DNA of 64,000 bases from JAAUTY01 sp964397305 (GCA_964397305.1 CAYNIP010000003.1:134567-198566), one strand, 5' to 3'; shown: positions 1-8,297, counted from the first letter of the stretch. Notes: generated by a model from the letters alone, not told the origin. A program made the numbers and translations.

Positions 1-152
1 TCTCCCCGCACGGTCGTGGTGCTACAAGCCCGACTGCGCTAGCCATCCTGCCGTTCCTAGGCTGCCAAGATGGCGATCGCTTAGGGCGGGCAACAAGTTG
101 GCGACACCGGTTTTGTCAGAACAAAACGCCTGCCCTTGCCCAGAGTAAAACC

Positions 153-338
153 ATGTCCCGAAGGCCTAACCCCCGCGATCGCCAGCTTCAGATCGGTGGC
201 TGGCTCCTGTTTATCGCCTCTGCCCTCTGCTTTACCCTCGCCAGTTGGCGGCAAGGCGACCCCCTGAGCCTGACGGGCAGCCTCTTGTTTTTCATCGCTT
301 GCTTTGTCTTTCTGGTTCCCTTGTGGCGATCGCCCTAG
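153..338 (+). CDS. small two-helix membrane protein, unknown function
   Basis: A 61-residue protein with a basic, polar N-terminus (MSRRPNPRDRQLQ) followed by two hydrophobic stretches, at about residues 15-32 and 41-58. They are joined by a short polar loop, which suggests a helical hairpin in the membrane. The start is the first ATG of the frame; only a weak purine-rich stretch lies upstream, so the start is not strongly supported. The gene precedes the CHAT-CHASE2 gene on the same strand by about 130 bases, with a GC-rich palindromic stretch at 350-400 in between. I do not recognise a named family. Composition and the hairpin pattern favour a real gene over chance. Confidence 0.55.
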   Translation: MSRRPNPRDRQLQIGGWLLFIASALCFTLASWRQGDPLSLTGSLLFFIACFVFLVPLWRSP

Positions 339-465
339 GATCTGCCCCCAACTCTCCCTCCCAAGTCAGATCGGGGGAGGCCCCCAGGGAGGGGCGTTGG
401 AGTTAAACTCAACTAGGATTTGATTGCACTCCGTTGCACGGGATGATTCGGAGGACAGCTCAGCG

Positions 466-2820
466 ATGACCCTTGGGGCCGCCTTTGAGTTAGAGGTAGA
501 ACGCCTCGAGCAGCGCTGCTCCTTTAAGCTGACTTGGGGGGAGGGGCAGAAACGCGCGGTCCGGGTGGACTATCCTGAGGCCCTGACAGTCTGCTACCGA
601 GCCTGGCAGCAGGCCTACCTCGGTTGCTACCAAAACTTACGCGGGCGGCTGGTCAAGAGTGGCAACGTGACGCCAGCAGTGGATCGCTGGGCGCGCCTGC
701 GGGAGGCAGAGGCAGCCTTGCTGGCGGAATTTCAGCGCTGGCTGCGGGCCGAGCCCCTCTACGATGTGCGAGAAGAGATTGCCGAGCGGGCTCGGCAGGT
801 TGCCCCCCAGTGGGTCGATGTGTTTCTCACTTGCTACTCCCTGGAGCTGGAGCGCCTGCCTTGGGAAGCCTGGGAGCTGGCTGGCCGCCTCTCGCGGGGG
901 CGGGTGCGGCTGGCGCGATCGCCCCGGGCGATCTTGCAACAGCCGGCGGCCCCTCGGCGGCGTCGGGCCCGCATCTTAGCGATCTTAGGGGACGATACCG
1001 GGCTGAACTTTCAGGCCGACGCGCAGGCGCTGCGATCGCTGCGAGCCCTGGCTGAGATCCACTTTGTCGGCTGGCAACAGGGCCGCGACCCCGAGGGCCT
1101 GAAACAGGAGATCTGTCGGGCGATCGCCGACGAGCGGGGCTGGGACATCCTCTTCTTTGCCGGCCACAGCAACGAGACCGATCTAACGGGAGGGGAGCTC
1201 GGGATCGCGCCCCAAACCTCCTTGGCGATCGCTGAGCTGGCCGGCCCCCTCAACCAAGCGCACCAGCGGGGCCTCCAATTCGCGCTGTTCAACTCCTGTA
1301 GCGGCCTGCGGATCGCGCAATCCCTGATTGAACTGGGCTTAAACCAAGTAGCGGTGATGCGCGAGCCAATCCACAATCGCGTCGCCCAACAATTTTTAAG
1401 ACAATTTCTCCGGGCCCTGGCCCAACACCAAGACGTTCACGAAGCCCTCCTCGCCGCCTGCCAGCACCTGCAACAGGTAGAACACCTCAACTATCCCTCC
1501 GCCTACCTGATCCCCTGCCTGTTCCGCCATCCTCGGGCTCCCCTCTTCCGCCTACAGCCGCCCCGTTGGCGGCCCTGGCTACCCCAGCCTGGAGAGGTGG
1601 TAGCTTTGAGTGCCTTGGTCTTCCTCAGTCTCCAACCTCCGGTGCAGGATGCCCTGATCGGCCCACGCCTTTTGGCTCAAGCGCTCTACCGCCAAGTCAC
1701 CCAGCAGGCCTGGACTCCCGCCCATCCCCCGATCCTGCTGGTACAGATCGACGAAGCTTCCCGTCGTGCTGCCCCCGAAGACATCAAGGACATCTACCCG
1801 ATCAACTACCGCTACCTGGCACGCCTACTGGAGCGCCTGACGGCCTTGGACGCGAAGACCCTAGGGATTGATTACCTGCTCGACCGCGCTGCCGCCCAAC
1901 CGGCGGCGGCCCAAGACTTGGCCGCCGCCACTCGGGCGGCCGTGGAGCAGGGCGCTTGGCTGGTCTTCGGCGCGATCGACAGCGAGCAGCCGGTCGCCCG
2001 GGCCGAGGGGGCGATCGCCGATCCCCGCTGGAGTCTCCACGGGGACATCCTCTTCTTTCCCGGCTTCGTCGAACTCCTGCCCCCCGAGGGAGACTGCGCC
2101 CAAAGTTGCCCCTTCTCCTACACTTTGGCCCTGGTCCACCGCCTGCGAACCTCCGAGCTAGCAGACCCACCGTACCCCCACCTCGACCGACCCGACCCCC
2201 TGCAACCGGCCCTGGTTCGCTACCTGGAGCAGCCCGAAAAACTCCCGGCGGCCCTGGCGCACTTGAGCCAGCAGCGGTTGCCTTTCACAGCCCGCTGGTT
2301 TCAATGGCTGCATCCGATTGTGGATTTTTCTCTACCGCCGTCCCAGGTCTATGAGACGATCTCAGCACAAGACATCCTAGCGGGCAAAGTCCCCTCCCAA
2401 ATCGAGCAGCAGGTGGTGATCCTCGTTCCCGGGGGCTATACCGAAGCGGGGTTGGACGGTGAAGGGGGCGATAATTTTCCCCTGCCCCAGGCCGTCGGCT
2501 TCTGGCGTGGTTGGGCAAAGCCTTTTACGGGCGGTGAAGTCCATGCTTACATCCTGCATCACCTGCTAACCCAACGCCTGGTCGTGCCGATCCCCGATGC
2601 TTGGCTGCTTCTGGTTGCCGCCCTCGCCGGCAAAGGGGGACGGTTGTGGCTGAGGCCGCGCTTAGGGCGGCGGCGTTGGCTACAGATTGGAGCGGGTGCT
2701 AGCGTGGTCTATAGCGTGGCTAGCTGGCAAGTATTTGTCTCCTTGGCGTTGTTGTGGCCGATTGTTCTCCCGCTAACCGTGTTTTGGACCTATTTGCTTT
2801 GGAGGGATGGTGATGAATAA
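466..2820 (+). CDS. CHAT-CHASE2 fusion membrane protein
   Basis: A 784-residue protein joining a caspase-like CHAT domain to a CHASE2 sensor domain. The CHAT part (about 125-355) shows the expected catalytic pair: His234 in DILFFAGHS and Cys278 in FALFNSCSG. A hydrophobic segment near residue 385 precedes the CHASE2 region (about 415-710), which opens with PPILLVQIDE. Two to three hydrophobic helices close the protein at about 720-780. CHASE2 is an extracytoplasmic sensor and CHAT is a cysteine-peptidase fold, so signal-gated proteolysis at the membrane is a plausible inference. No kinase or cyclase output is present. The ATG at 466 is preferred over an in-frame TTG at 424 because GGAGGA lies about 10 bases upstream of it. 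The 3' end overlaps the next gene, so the two are probably cotranscribed. Confidence 0.88.
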   Translation: MTLGAAFELEVERLEQRCSFKLTWGEGQKRAVRVDYPEALTVCYRAWQQAYLGCYQNLRGRLVKSGNVTPAVDRWARLREAEAALLAEFQRWLRAEPLYDVREEIAERARQVAPQWVDVFLTCYSLELERLPWEAWELAGRLSRGRVRLARSPRAILQQPAAPRRRRARILAILGDDTGLNFQADAQALRSLRALAEIHFVGWQQGRDPEGLKQEICRAIADERGWDILFFAGHSNETDLTGGELGIAPQTSLAIAELAGPLNQAHQRGLQFALFNSCSGLRIAQSLIELGLNQVAVMREPIHNRVAQQFLRQFLRALAQHQDVHEALLAACQHLQQVEHLNYPSAYLIPCLFRHPRAPLFRLQPPRWRPWLPQPGEVVALSALVFLSLQPPVQDALIGPRLLAQALYRQVTQQAWTPAHPPILLVQIDEASRRAAPEDIKDIYPINYRYLARLLERLTALDAKTLGIDYLLDRAAAQPAAAQDLAAATRAAVEQGAWLVFGAIDSEQPVARAEGAIADPRWSLHGDILFFPGFVELLPPEGDCAQSCPFSYTLALVHRLRTSELADPPYPHLDRPDPLQPALVRYLEQPEKLPAALAHLSQQRLPFTARWFQWLHPIVDFSLPPSQVYETISAQDILAGKVPSQIEQQVVILVPGGYTEAGLDGEGGDNFPLPQAVGFWRGWAKPFTGGEVHAYILHHLLTQRLVVPIPDAWLLLVAALAGKGGRLWLRPRLGRRRWLQIGAGASVVYSVASWQVFVSLALLWPIVLPLTVFWTYLLWRDGDE

Positions 2821-3484
2821 AGGAAAAGAACTGGTGGTGGCGATCGCCACAGTCCTGCTCACGCTGACGGGGCTGGCCCAAGCCCAGAACCCGCCCTCGG
2901 TATCGCCCGAGGATCTGGTCCTGCGCCTAGAGCGGGAGCGTCAGCCGGGGGGAAGCCGGGGGGCCCAGGCCTGCGCCGTGATCCCCAAATCCCTGACCCC
3001 GCAGGCGGCCAGTAAGCAGGTGTGGAGCTTGCAGCCCCTACTGGTGTGGCAACTGCAAGGGACCCAGGTGGACGCAGTGCAGCTCTCGGCCTGGGGGGAG
3101 CTGGAGCCCCTGTGGCGTCGGGAGCCCAGCCCAGGGACGACCCAGGTGCTCTATGACGGGCCGCCCTTGGAGCCGGGCCGTACCTATGAATGGGAACTGG
3201 TCGTGGCGGACCCCTTGGGGACTGGAGCCCTGGGAGACTGGGTGGAATTCACGGTCATGCCAGCCGACGAGCGGGCTCAGGTCGCCCGGGACCTGGCACA
3301 ACTGGAGGCCCGCGTCGCGGCGACGGCCTCGGAGGAGGCGATCGCCCTCCGTCGAGCCACCTACTTTGCCGAGCGCGCCCTCTGGTCCGATGCCCTGCGA
3401 GAACTCTACTCCGTGGCCGAGCCCTCACCAACCTTGGCGGCGGCCCGGGCCCAGCTCGGAGCCCTCAATTTCTGCAATTTCTAA
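2813..3484 (+). CDS. DUF928 family protein, possibly truncated at the C-terminus
   Basis: A 223-residue exported protein. It has a signal peptide (MNKGKELVVAIATVLLTLTG then LAQAQ) with likely cleavage after AQA. The body matches the cyanobacterial DUF928 pattern: LVWQLQGT, a YEWELVVADP strand and a helical C-terminal half (RRATYFAERALWSDALREL). The start at 2813 sits six bases behind GGAGGG and overlaps the CHAT-CHASE2 stop by eight bases; an ATG at 2807 in the same frame is less well placed. DUF928 genes commonly sit next to CHASE2/CHAT genes in cyanobacteria, but their function is unknown. The usual C-terminal tail seems to be missing and is replaced by GALNFCNF, next to repeat-laden DNA, so recent truncation is possible. 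Confidence 0.8.
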   Translation: MNKGKELVVAIATVLLTLTGLAQAQNPPSVSPEDLVLRLERERQPGGSRGAQACAVIPKSLTPQAASKQVWSLQPLLVWQLQGTQVDAVQLSAWGELEPLWRREPSPGTTQVLYDGPPLEPGRTYEWELVVADPLGTGALGDWVEFTVMPADERAQVARDLAQLEARVAATASEEAIALRRATYFAERALWSDALRELYSVAEPSPTLAAARAQLGALNFCNF

Positions 3485-3554
3485 CGTCCTCAACCCGGGA
3501 GTTGGCTATCAGGTTGTTTGGCGATCGCTCAACCAGACCTTTTGGCAGAAGAGC

Positions 3555-3597
3555 CATACAGCGATTTTTAGCCTAGTGCAATCCAGCTAAAGCCCCT
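3555..3597. repeat. 43-base dispersed repeat, copy 1
   Basis: This segment (starting CATACAGCGATTTTTAGC) matches 14898-14940 at 40 of 43 positions. Both copies lie just downstream of a short exported-protein gene. It contains no coding signal and ends in AGCCCCT. Confidence 0.7.
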
Positions 3598-3909
3598 AAC
3601 GGGAGCTGGCGCAACCTCAAGCGTTGTTGGGCTTATGGAATTTCACAAATTAAATGCACCGTTGTAGAGCCGTGGTCTACCAACCCTCAAACCCTGATCG
3701 GAACAGCGATTGACTGGGTTGAGGGCGCGGCCACCCTGCCCCTACCGAATTGGGTCGTTATTTCGTGAAAATTCATCAGCCCTTTGAAGAAGCGCTGCGG
3801 GGAGGTTCTTGTCCCCGTCTCCGCCTGGGAGCAGGAGTTAGAGGATGCGCTGGCGGGCTAGGGTCAATCCGTCTCAGGCTGAACTGAAATGACCCTAGCG
3901 GCAAGGGCA

Positions 3910-3998
3910 GGGTGCATCTCAGTTAGGCAGGTTTACCCTCATCCCCCGGCCCCTTCTCCCAAGTAGGGCGAAGGGGAGTCTCCAAAGTGAGATGCACC
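3910..3998. mobile_element. MITE-like element, family A copy 1, with a 10-bp target duplication
   Basis: An 89-base unit bounded by the inverted ends GGTGCATCTCAGTT (left) and AAAGTGAGATGCACC (right). It is flanked by an exact 10-base direct repeat, GGCAAGGGCA, at 3900-3909 and 3999-4008, as expected for a transposition target-site duplication. The interior carries a palindromic core (CCCCTTCTCCC paired with GGGCGAAGGGG). Related copies occur near 6953, 25371, 25994 and 58434. No transposase is present, so any mobility would need one in trans. Confidence 0.72.
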
Positions 3999-4173
3999 GG
4001 CAAGGGCAACCCATAACCGCTGATTTCAAAACTGGCTGTTAACCCCAACCTCCGGGCTGCGATTGTTCCGGGGGGCCGTTGACAAGCTGTGGTTAATCTG
4101 GGAGAAAGTTAAGCTTAGCTTCACACTTTTTCACCCAAAGTCGGCTTACCGGCCCTGAATCTCTGCGTTTCCT

Positions 4174-5532
4174 ATGATGCTCTTGCCGTTTCTGAGTCTC
4201 GCGCAACTCTCCCCACTCCCGACCCCGACCCCCCTGGTTCGACAGCAGCCCATTCTGCAAGAACAAGAGCTGCGGGCTCTGCCAGGTCAGCTTGACAGCG
4301 TGCCAGTCCTCAATAGCAACAGCCCGGAAGTCGTCTATGGCGCCGGTATTTTGCTATCGACCTTTCCACCCCAAGGAACGGCCTTTCCCCGGGCTCACCT
4401 CAACCTGCCCCTAGAAGGTCGCTTCGACATCTTTGCCCACCACATTGCCCGGGGGCGGAGTCAGGAAGATTGGCTCCCCATTTACCACGGCCTGCTGGTG
4501 GCCAATCCTAGCTCCCGTCCGGTCACGCTCTACGTGCTCCAGGGGGCGAGCTATGTCACGAATCCCGATGCCCCCTTTGTCGAACTGCCCTCCCTGGTGG
4601 ACAACTCCCGTGGGCAGGTCTTCTCGGGGCCGGGTTCGCGCTTAGCCACAGACATTCTGCGGGGTCTGAGCAATGTGCCCCTCCCGGCGGCGCTGACCCT
4701 CCAGCCAGGGGAGTCACGGCTGCTGTTTAACTGGCCTATTCACTTGGGCAATGCGCGCTCAACCTTGATTCGGGCCCGCAGTGATGGCCCCCTCTACCTG
4801 GCGAGTTTGGCCCACCCGGCCATCCCCAACGGCAATGGCGCGCGCTCTCACCAGCCGCCAACTCAGGAAGATTTTGCAACCCTGCTGAGGCGCGGAACTC
4901 TCGCCTATCCGCGCGATCGCCGGCCCACCCCCCTCGACTATCGCGGCGAGCGGGTCATCTATGGCCGCGTCGCCGGCGTGGCCCAGGGCTCCCAGTGGCG
5001 AGCCGAACTGCGGGACAGCCCCGAGGCGCAACACCTGACGATTCCGGAGCCAGGTCGCGCCTTTGGTTACCCGATCAGTACCCTCGACGCTGGTACATTC
5101 GGCACAGGCCAAATCCAGAGCGCTCCGCTCCTCGCCCGTTATCCCGACACGGCCTACCGCGCCCACGGCAACTATGGCATTCACTACTACCTGACCCTGC
5201 CCCTCCACAACCCCACGGATCGCCCCCAGACCGTGACTTTCACCTTGCAGACCCCTCTGAAGCATGATGAGACCCATCAGCGGATTGCCTTTCTGCAACC
5301 GCCGGACAACCGCATCTTTTTCCGAGGCACGGTGCGCGTCCGCTTCAGCGATGAGCGGGGTGTTTTGCGGCAGCGGCTGGTTCACCTCCATCAGCGGCGC
5401 GGCGAGCGTGGCGAGCCGATTCTGGCCCTGGAGCTTCGGCCTCGGGAGACGCGCACCGTGAAGGTGGATTTTCTCTACCCTCCGGATGCGACACCGCCGC
5501 AGATTCTGACCCTCTACACGGTTGCTCCTTAG
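4174..5532 (+). CDS. DUF3370 family exported protein
   Basis: A 452-residue protein of the cyanobacterial DUF3370 family. A short hydrophobic N-terminus (MMLLPFLSLAQ) followed by a Pro/Thr-rich linker suggests export to the periplasm or cell surface. Family-like stretches include LPGQLDSVPVLNSNSPEVVY, IFAHHIARG near residue 90, and a beta-rich C-terminal half (GNYGIHYYLTLPLHNPTDRP). The start is the first of two adjacent ATG codons. The gene stands alone, with repeat DNA upstream and hisB 150 bases downstream. Its biochemical role is unknown; the predominance of beta strands and the lack of transmembrane segments suggest an extracytoplasmic structural or binding protein. Confidence 0.85.
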   Translation: MMLLPFLSLAQLSPLPTPTPLVRQQPILQEQELRALPGQLDSVPVLNSNSPEVVYGAGILLSTFPPQGTAFPRAHLNLPLEGRFDIFAHHIARGRSQEDWLPIYHGLLVANPSSRPVTLYVLQGASYVTNPDAPFVELPSLVDNSRGQVFSGPGSRLATDILRGLSNVPLPAALTLQPGESRLLFNWPIHLGNARSTLIRARSDGPLYLASLAHPAIPNGNGARSHQPPTQEDFATLLRRGTLAYPRDRRPTPLDYRGERVIYGRVAGVAQGSQWRAELRDSPEAQHLTIPEPGRAFGYPISTLDAGTFGTGQIQSAPLLARYPDTAYRAHGNYGIHYYLTLPLHNPTDRPQTVTFTLQTPLKHDETHQRIAFLQPPDNRIFFRGTVRVRFSDERGVLRQRLVHLHQRRGERGEPILALELRPRETRTVKVDFLYPPDATPPQILTLYTVAP

Positions 5533-5684
5533 GCGGGAGTCGTCTGCCACCGACCCTCTATCAGCCCGGTTCAAGGCCGTGCCTCGGGTTGTACCCCCAG
5601 CGACGGGTCGGGCGTTAGAGTAGACAGTAGCTGCCCTGGGGTCAGTCCCCGGCCGCCCTAGATTGCCCCTTTCCCTGCTTGACC

Positions 5685-6311
5685 ATGCAAACTGTTGATC
5701 GCCCTGTTGTTGTCCCGCCCGTTGCCCGCACCGCCAGCGTCAGCCGCACGACGAAAGAAACGACGGTGCAGGTTACGGTCAACCTCGATGGGACGGGCCA
5801 ATGTCAAGCTCAAACGGGCATCCCCTTCTTGGACCATATGCTGCACCAGATTGCGTCCCATGGGCTCTTGGACCTGGACGTGCGGGCGACGGGGGATCTC
5901 GAGATCGACGACCACCACACCAACGAGGATGTGGGCATTACCTTGGGTCAAGCCTTGGCCCAGGCCTGGGGCGATCGCCAAGGTATCCACCGCTTCGGCC
6001 ACTTCCTGGCCCCCCTCGATGAAGCCCTGGTTCAAGTCGCCCTCGACTGCTCCGGCCGTCCCCACCTCAGCTACGGGCTGCAAATTCCCACCCAGCGGGT
6101 CGGAACCTACGACACGCAACTGGTGCGTGAGTTCTTCGTGGCCCTCGTGAACCACAGCCAGATGACGCTCCACCTGCGACAACTGGAGGGAATCAACTCC
6201 CATCACATCATCGAAGCCAGCTTCAAGGCCTTTGCCCGGGCCCTGCGCCAGGCGCTCGAAATCGATCCGCGCCGCGCGGGTCAGATCCCTAGCTCTAAGG
6301 GTGTACTCTGA
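5685..6311 (+). CDS. hisB: imidazoleglycerol-phosphate dehydratase
   Basis: A 208-residue monofunctional HisB, which dehydrates imidazoleglycerol phosphate to imidazoleacetol phosphate in histidine synthesis. The two pseudo-repeated halves with the Mn-binding histidine/glutamate motifs are visible: FLDHMLHQIASHG, DDHHTNEDVGI, and near the end GINSHHIIEASFKAFARAL. Length matches the stand-alone bacterial enzyme (about 195-210 residues), with no phosphatase domain. The start is set at the ATG giving MQTVDRP; an in-frame TTG six bases upstream is less likely. It is not clustered with other his genes; hisIE lies 36 kb away in this window, so the pathway genes are scattered, as is usual in cyanobacteria. 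Confidence 0.97.
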   Translation: MQTVDRPVVVPPVARTASVSRTTKETTVQVTVNLDGTGQCQAQTGIPFLDHMLHQIASHGLLDLDVRATGDLEIDDHHTNEDVGITLGQALAQAWGDRQGIHRFGHFLAPLDEALVQVALDCSGRPHLSYGLQIPTQRVGTYDTQLVREFFVALVNHSQMTLHLRQLEGINSHHIIEASFKAFARALRQALEIDPRRAGQIPSSKGVL

Positions 6312-6495
6312 GGGGCGGCGGGCCAAGGCTGGGTGGCGACTTGATGGCCCCTTTGGCGCTTGGCGTTATTCAGGGCCTGCTCGGCGGAGCCGTTCAACAG
6401 TGGCGGCGATCGCATCAGGGCTCATACTCGGAACAAGTATTCAGCTTCGTTAAAGGGCAGGTTCACGCAAGGGCGATCCCCAAGGCCGACTCGAC

Positions 6496-6759
6496 TTAGG
6501 GGCTCCATGGCTCCGCCGCTGCGGAGAACTGACGGCGGGAGCGAGCGCGTCGGCCGCCGGGGAGCAACGGGAGGAACGCCCCGATCACCACACCCGTACT
6601 GACGCTAAAAGCGAGGGCGACGCCGAAGGGCAGTTCGACCGATTGCCAGGTGAAGAAGCGTAGGGAGATGGGGGTTACGTTCTGGATCGAGAGAACGGCG
6701 ATCGCGATCAGCCACCCAGCCAGCATCAAGGACGCCAAGAAATTTCTCAATACTCGCAT
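6496..6759 (-). CDS. LapA (DUF1049) domain membrane protein
   Basis: An 87-residue protein with two hydrophobic helices (about 7-27 and 43-66) and a basic C-terminal tail (GGRRARSRRQ). The first helix runs into NVTPISLRFFTWQSVELPFG, typical of the lipopolysaccharide-assembly LapA/YciS domain. LapA-type proteins sit in the inner membrane and affect envelope assembly in E. coli; the cyanobacterial role is not established. It is convergent with hisB and ends 184 bases from it. The ATG at 6757-6759 is the first in frame. Confidence 0.8.
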   Translation of the reverse strand: MRVLRNFLASLMLAGWLIAIAVLSIQNVTPISLRFFTWQSVELPFGVALAFSVSTGVVIGAFLPLLPGGRRARSRRQFSAAAEPWSP

Positions 6760-7178
6760 CGCAAAACAACCGCACTAGGGCGGTCCCTTAGGGCTCCTTT
6801 GATCCTACCGGACGGCTGCCCTAGGTTGCGGGGGAGCGGTCGTACCTTCTAAGTTAGCCGCCACAGCCGTAGGAAAATCGACACCAGATTCGCAACGTGC
6901 GGTACCAGTGACAGCAGCTTGGTTCAAATCCGCATTAGCTTGCAAGCGAAGGGGTGCATCTCAGTTAGGCAAGTTTGCCCCCTCTGCGGGGTGAACGAAA
7001 TTTTGCGCGGGATGTTTGTACTCTTTCGCTAAGCCCTCACCTCAACCCCTCTCCCAACTTGGGAGAGGGGCTTCTAGATCCCCTGCTCTCAAGGAAGGTG
7101 AAGGGGAGCCCCCAAAGTGAGATGCACCGGCAACCCTTGCCGTGGTTGAGTTTCGCTCAGCGCAACCCAGCCCATCAG
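6760..7178. other. intergenic region dominated by nested repeats
   Basis: No gene seen. A mosaic repeat occupies 6953-7128 and is followed by a fragment of the GGTTGGGTT repeat family at about 7140-7172. A GGTTCAAATCC string near 6920 resembles a tRNA T-arm but has no matching stems. Confidence 0.55.
6953..7128. mobile_element. MITE-like family A copy 2 carrying the left end of family B
   Basis: The outer ends are family A: GGTGCATCTCAGTTAGGC at the left and AAAGTGAGATGCACC at the right, ending at 7128. The interior departs from other A copies at 6989, where GGGTGAACGAAATTTTGCGC, the family B left terminus, begins and runs into the CCCTCACC and GGGAGAGGGG core. The B right end is absent. This looks like an insertion of B into A followed by deletion, or recombination through their shared core. 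Confidence 0.6.
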
Positions 7179-7925
7179 CTAGGGTTTTTGTTTGCTGGTA
7201 CTTTTTGATTTACTTCTCACATAAATAGCCTTGTTGCTGCGCTGGACTTCAAACAAATCAATTGCTTCAAATAGACCACTCAACTTGGCATACCCATAAT
7301 TACGCGAATCAAACGAGGCTTGGTTTGCAATGTGGGAGCCAACAGCCCCTAAACTTGACCAACCATCATCGTCTTGAGTAACAGACACTGCACTTCTCAA
7401 GAGGTTCATCAGTTTTGCATCTTGCTTTAACTCCTTCCCGGATTTTTTGACATGAGCCGCGACTTTGGATGACTCAGAATCAATTTCTTGACCAAGATTC
7501 TCTAAGTACAGGAATGTTGAGCACGCATAGACAAAAGGCAAAGGAGTCTTCTTTTCGCCAAACCCATAAACCTTCAGGCCATTCGTCAGAATCCTCATTA
7601 CTAATGGAGTGAAGTCGCAGTCACTTGTGACCATTGCAAACGCATCTAATGCTTGCGTATACAACAAGTCCATCGCATCAATGATCAAAGCGGCATCCGT
7701 TGCATTCTTGCCCTTTGTGTAATCAAATTGTTGCACGGGACGAATGGCATACTCGTGCAAACAATCTTCCCAGCCTTTCAGGGAAGGATTTTTCCAATTT
7801 CCGTAAGCTCGTCGGATGTTGGCAACCCCATACTTGGCGATCTCGGACAAGATGACATCGATTTTTGCTGCCGGGGCATTGTCGGCATCAATCAACAACG
7901 CAATTTTAGAGTCTGAGTGCTCCAT
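7179..7925 (-). CDS. NYN-domain protein with C-terminal LOTUS/OST-HTH domain
   Basis: A 248-residue protein. The N-terminal NYN (PIN-like) nuclease fold, residues 7-150, shows the expected acidic residues: ALLIDADNAP, the aspartates in NATDAALIIDAMDLLY and MVTSDCDFTPLV. The C-terminal part (about 170-242) fits an OST-HTH/LOTUS winged helix (LMNLLRSAV, GSHIANQ, YGYAKLSGLFEAID). NYN proteins are predicted Mg-dependent ribonucleases, and LOTUS domains bind RNA or protein partners. The gene starts five bases after the stop of a 62-codon gene, so the two are probably cotranscribed and perhaps translationally coupled, as no Shine-Dalgarno is evident. It is clearly more AT-rich than its surroundings. 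Confidence 0.87.
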   Translation of the reverse strand: MEHSDSKIALLIDADNAPAAKIDVILSEIAKYGVANIRRAYGNWKNPSLKGWEDCLHEYAIRPVQQFDYTKGKNATDAALIIDAMDLLYTQALDAFAMVTSDCDFTPLVMRILTNGLKVYGFGEKKTPLPFVYACSTFLYLENLGQEIDSESSKVAAHVKKSGKELKQDAKLMNLLRSAVSVTQDDDGWSSLGAVGSHIANQASFDSRNYGYAKLSGLFEAIDLFEVQRSNKAIYVRSKSKSTSKQKP

Positions 7926-7930
7926 GTTTT

Positions 7931-8119
7931 TTAAGGATCGGTTCTATTGGGCATCGCCTCACTCAGGGCGCGTAGTGCTTTATGGACATCGGCGGAAGAT
8001 CTAAATATTTTTGGTACTTCGTCATCAAGGACGACAACGACTGGCGGGCGATCGCCCTGCTCGGGAAGATCTTCAATCTTGCCAGCAAAGCGGTTGGGTT
8101 TTGCCTGACTGTAATCCAC
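7931..8119 (-). CDS. small protein upstream of the NYN gene, antitoxin-like by size and context
   Basis: A 62-residue soluble protein: a short polar N-terminus (MDYSQAKPNRFAGK), a strand-like PPVVVVLDDEVPKIF and a helix (SADVHKALRALSEAMP). This strand-helix layout with short length is reminiscent of small antitoxin-like proteins, but I cannot assign a family. It lies five bases upstream of the NYN/LOTUS nuclease-like gene on the same strand, the arrangement expected of an antitoxin preceding a ribonuclease toxin. That reading is inference only. Part of a GGTTGGGTT-type repeat sits immediately upstream. Confidence 0.55.
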   Translation of the reverse strand: MDYSQAKPNRFAGKIEDLPEQGDRPPVVVVLDDEVPKIFRSSADVHKALRALSEAMPNRTDP

Positions 8120-8178
8120 ATCCTATTTAGGCAACAAATCGTTATCCATGGCTGAGCAATAGTTGGGTTTAACGACAG

Positions 8179-8247
8179 TAGGTTGGGTTGACGCCAGGAA
8201 ACCCAACATTTCCCTTGCTGCGGTTGGGTTTCGCGGTGCTCAACCTA
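8179..8247. repeat. 69-base GGTTGGGTT-type palindromic repeat, copy 1
   Basis: Begins TAGGTTGGGTTGACG and ends CTCAACCTA, so the ends are inverted repeats. The interior carries CCCAAC and GGTTGGGTTTCG. It has the same length (69 bases) and layout as 40119-40187. Shorter fragments occur near 7140, 17433 and 35281. Confidence 0.7.
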
Positions 8248-8297
8248 GTCCAAAAATTAGCAGAGCTTAAGTGATGATAAAAGAAGCCCTTTCGCGC

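Larger units (their letters stand above)
3485..4173. other. intergenic region with repeats
   Basis: No convincing gene. The stretch holds a 43-base dispersed repeat (3555-3597) and a short inverted-repeat mobile element (3910-3998), both listed separately. Between them lies apparently degenerate DNA with short GTTGGGCTT-type fragments. A TTGACA at about 4080 could belong to the promoter of the downstream DUF3370 gene, but I see no good -10 box at standard spacing. Confidence 0.6.

Noticed and set aside
4759..5574. 271-codon frame opposite the DUF3370 gene
   Set aside because: It is an antisense shadow favoured by high GC; the sense frame has a recognised family.
6905..6950. tRNA-like T-arm string GGTTCAAATCC
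   Set aside because: Flanking bases do not form a T-stem, and no acceptor, D or anticodon arms can be drawn.
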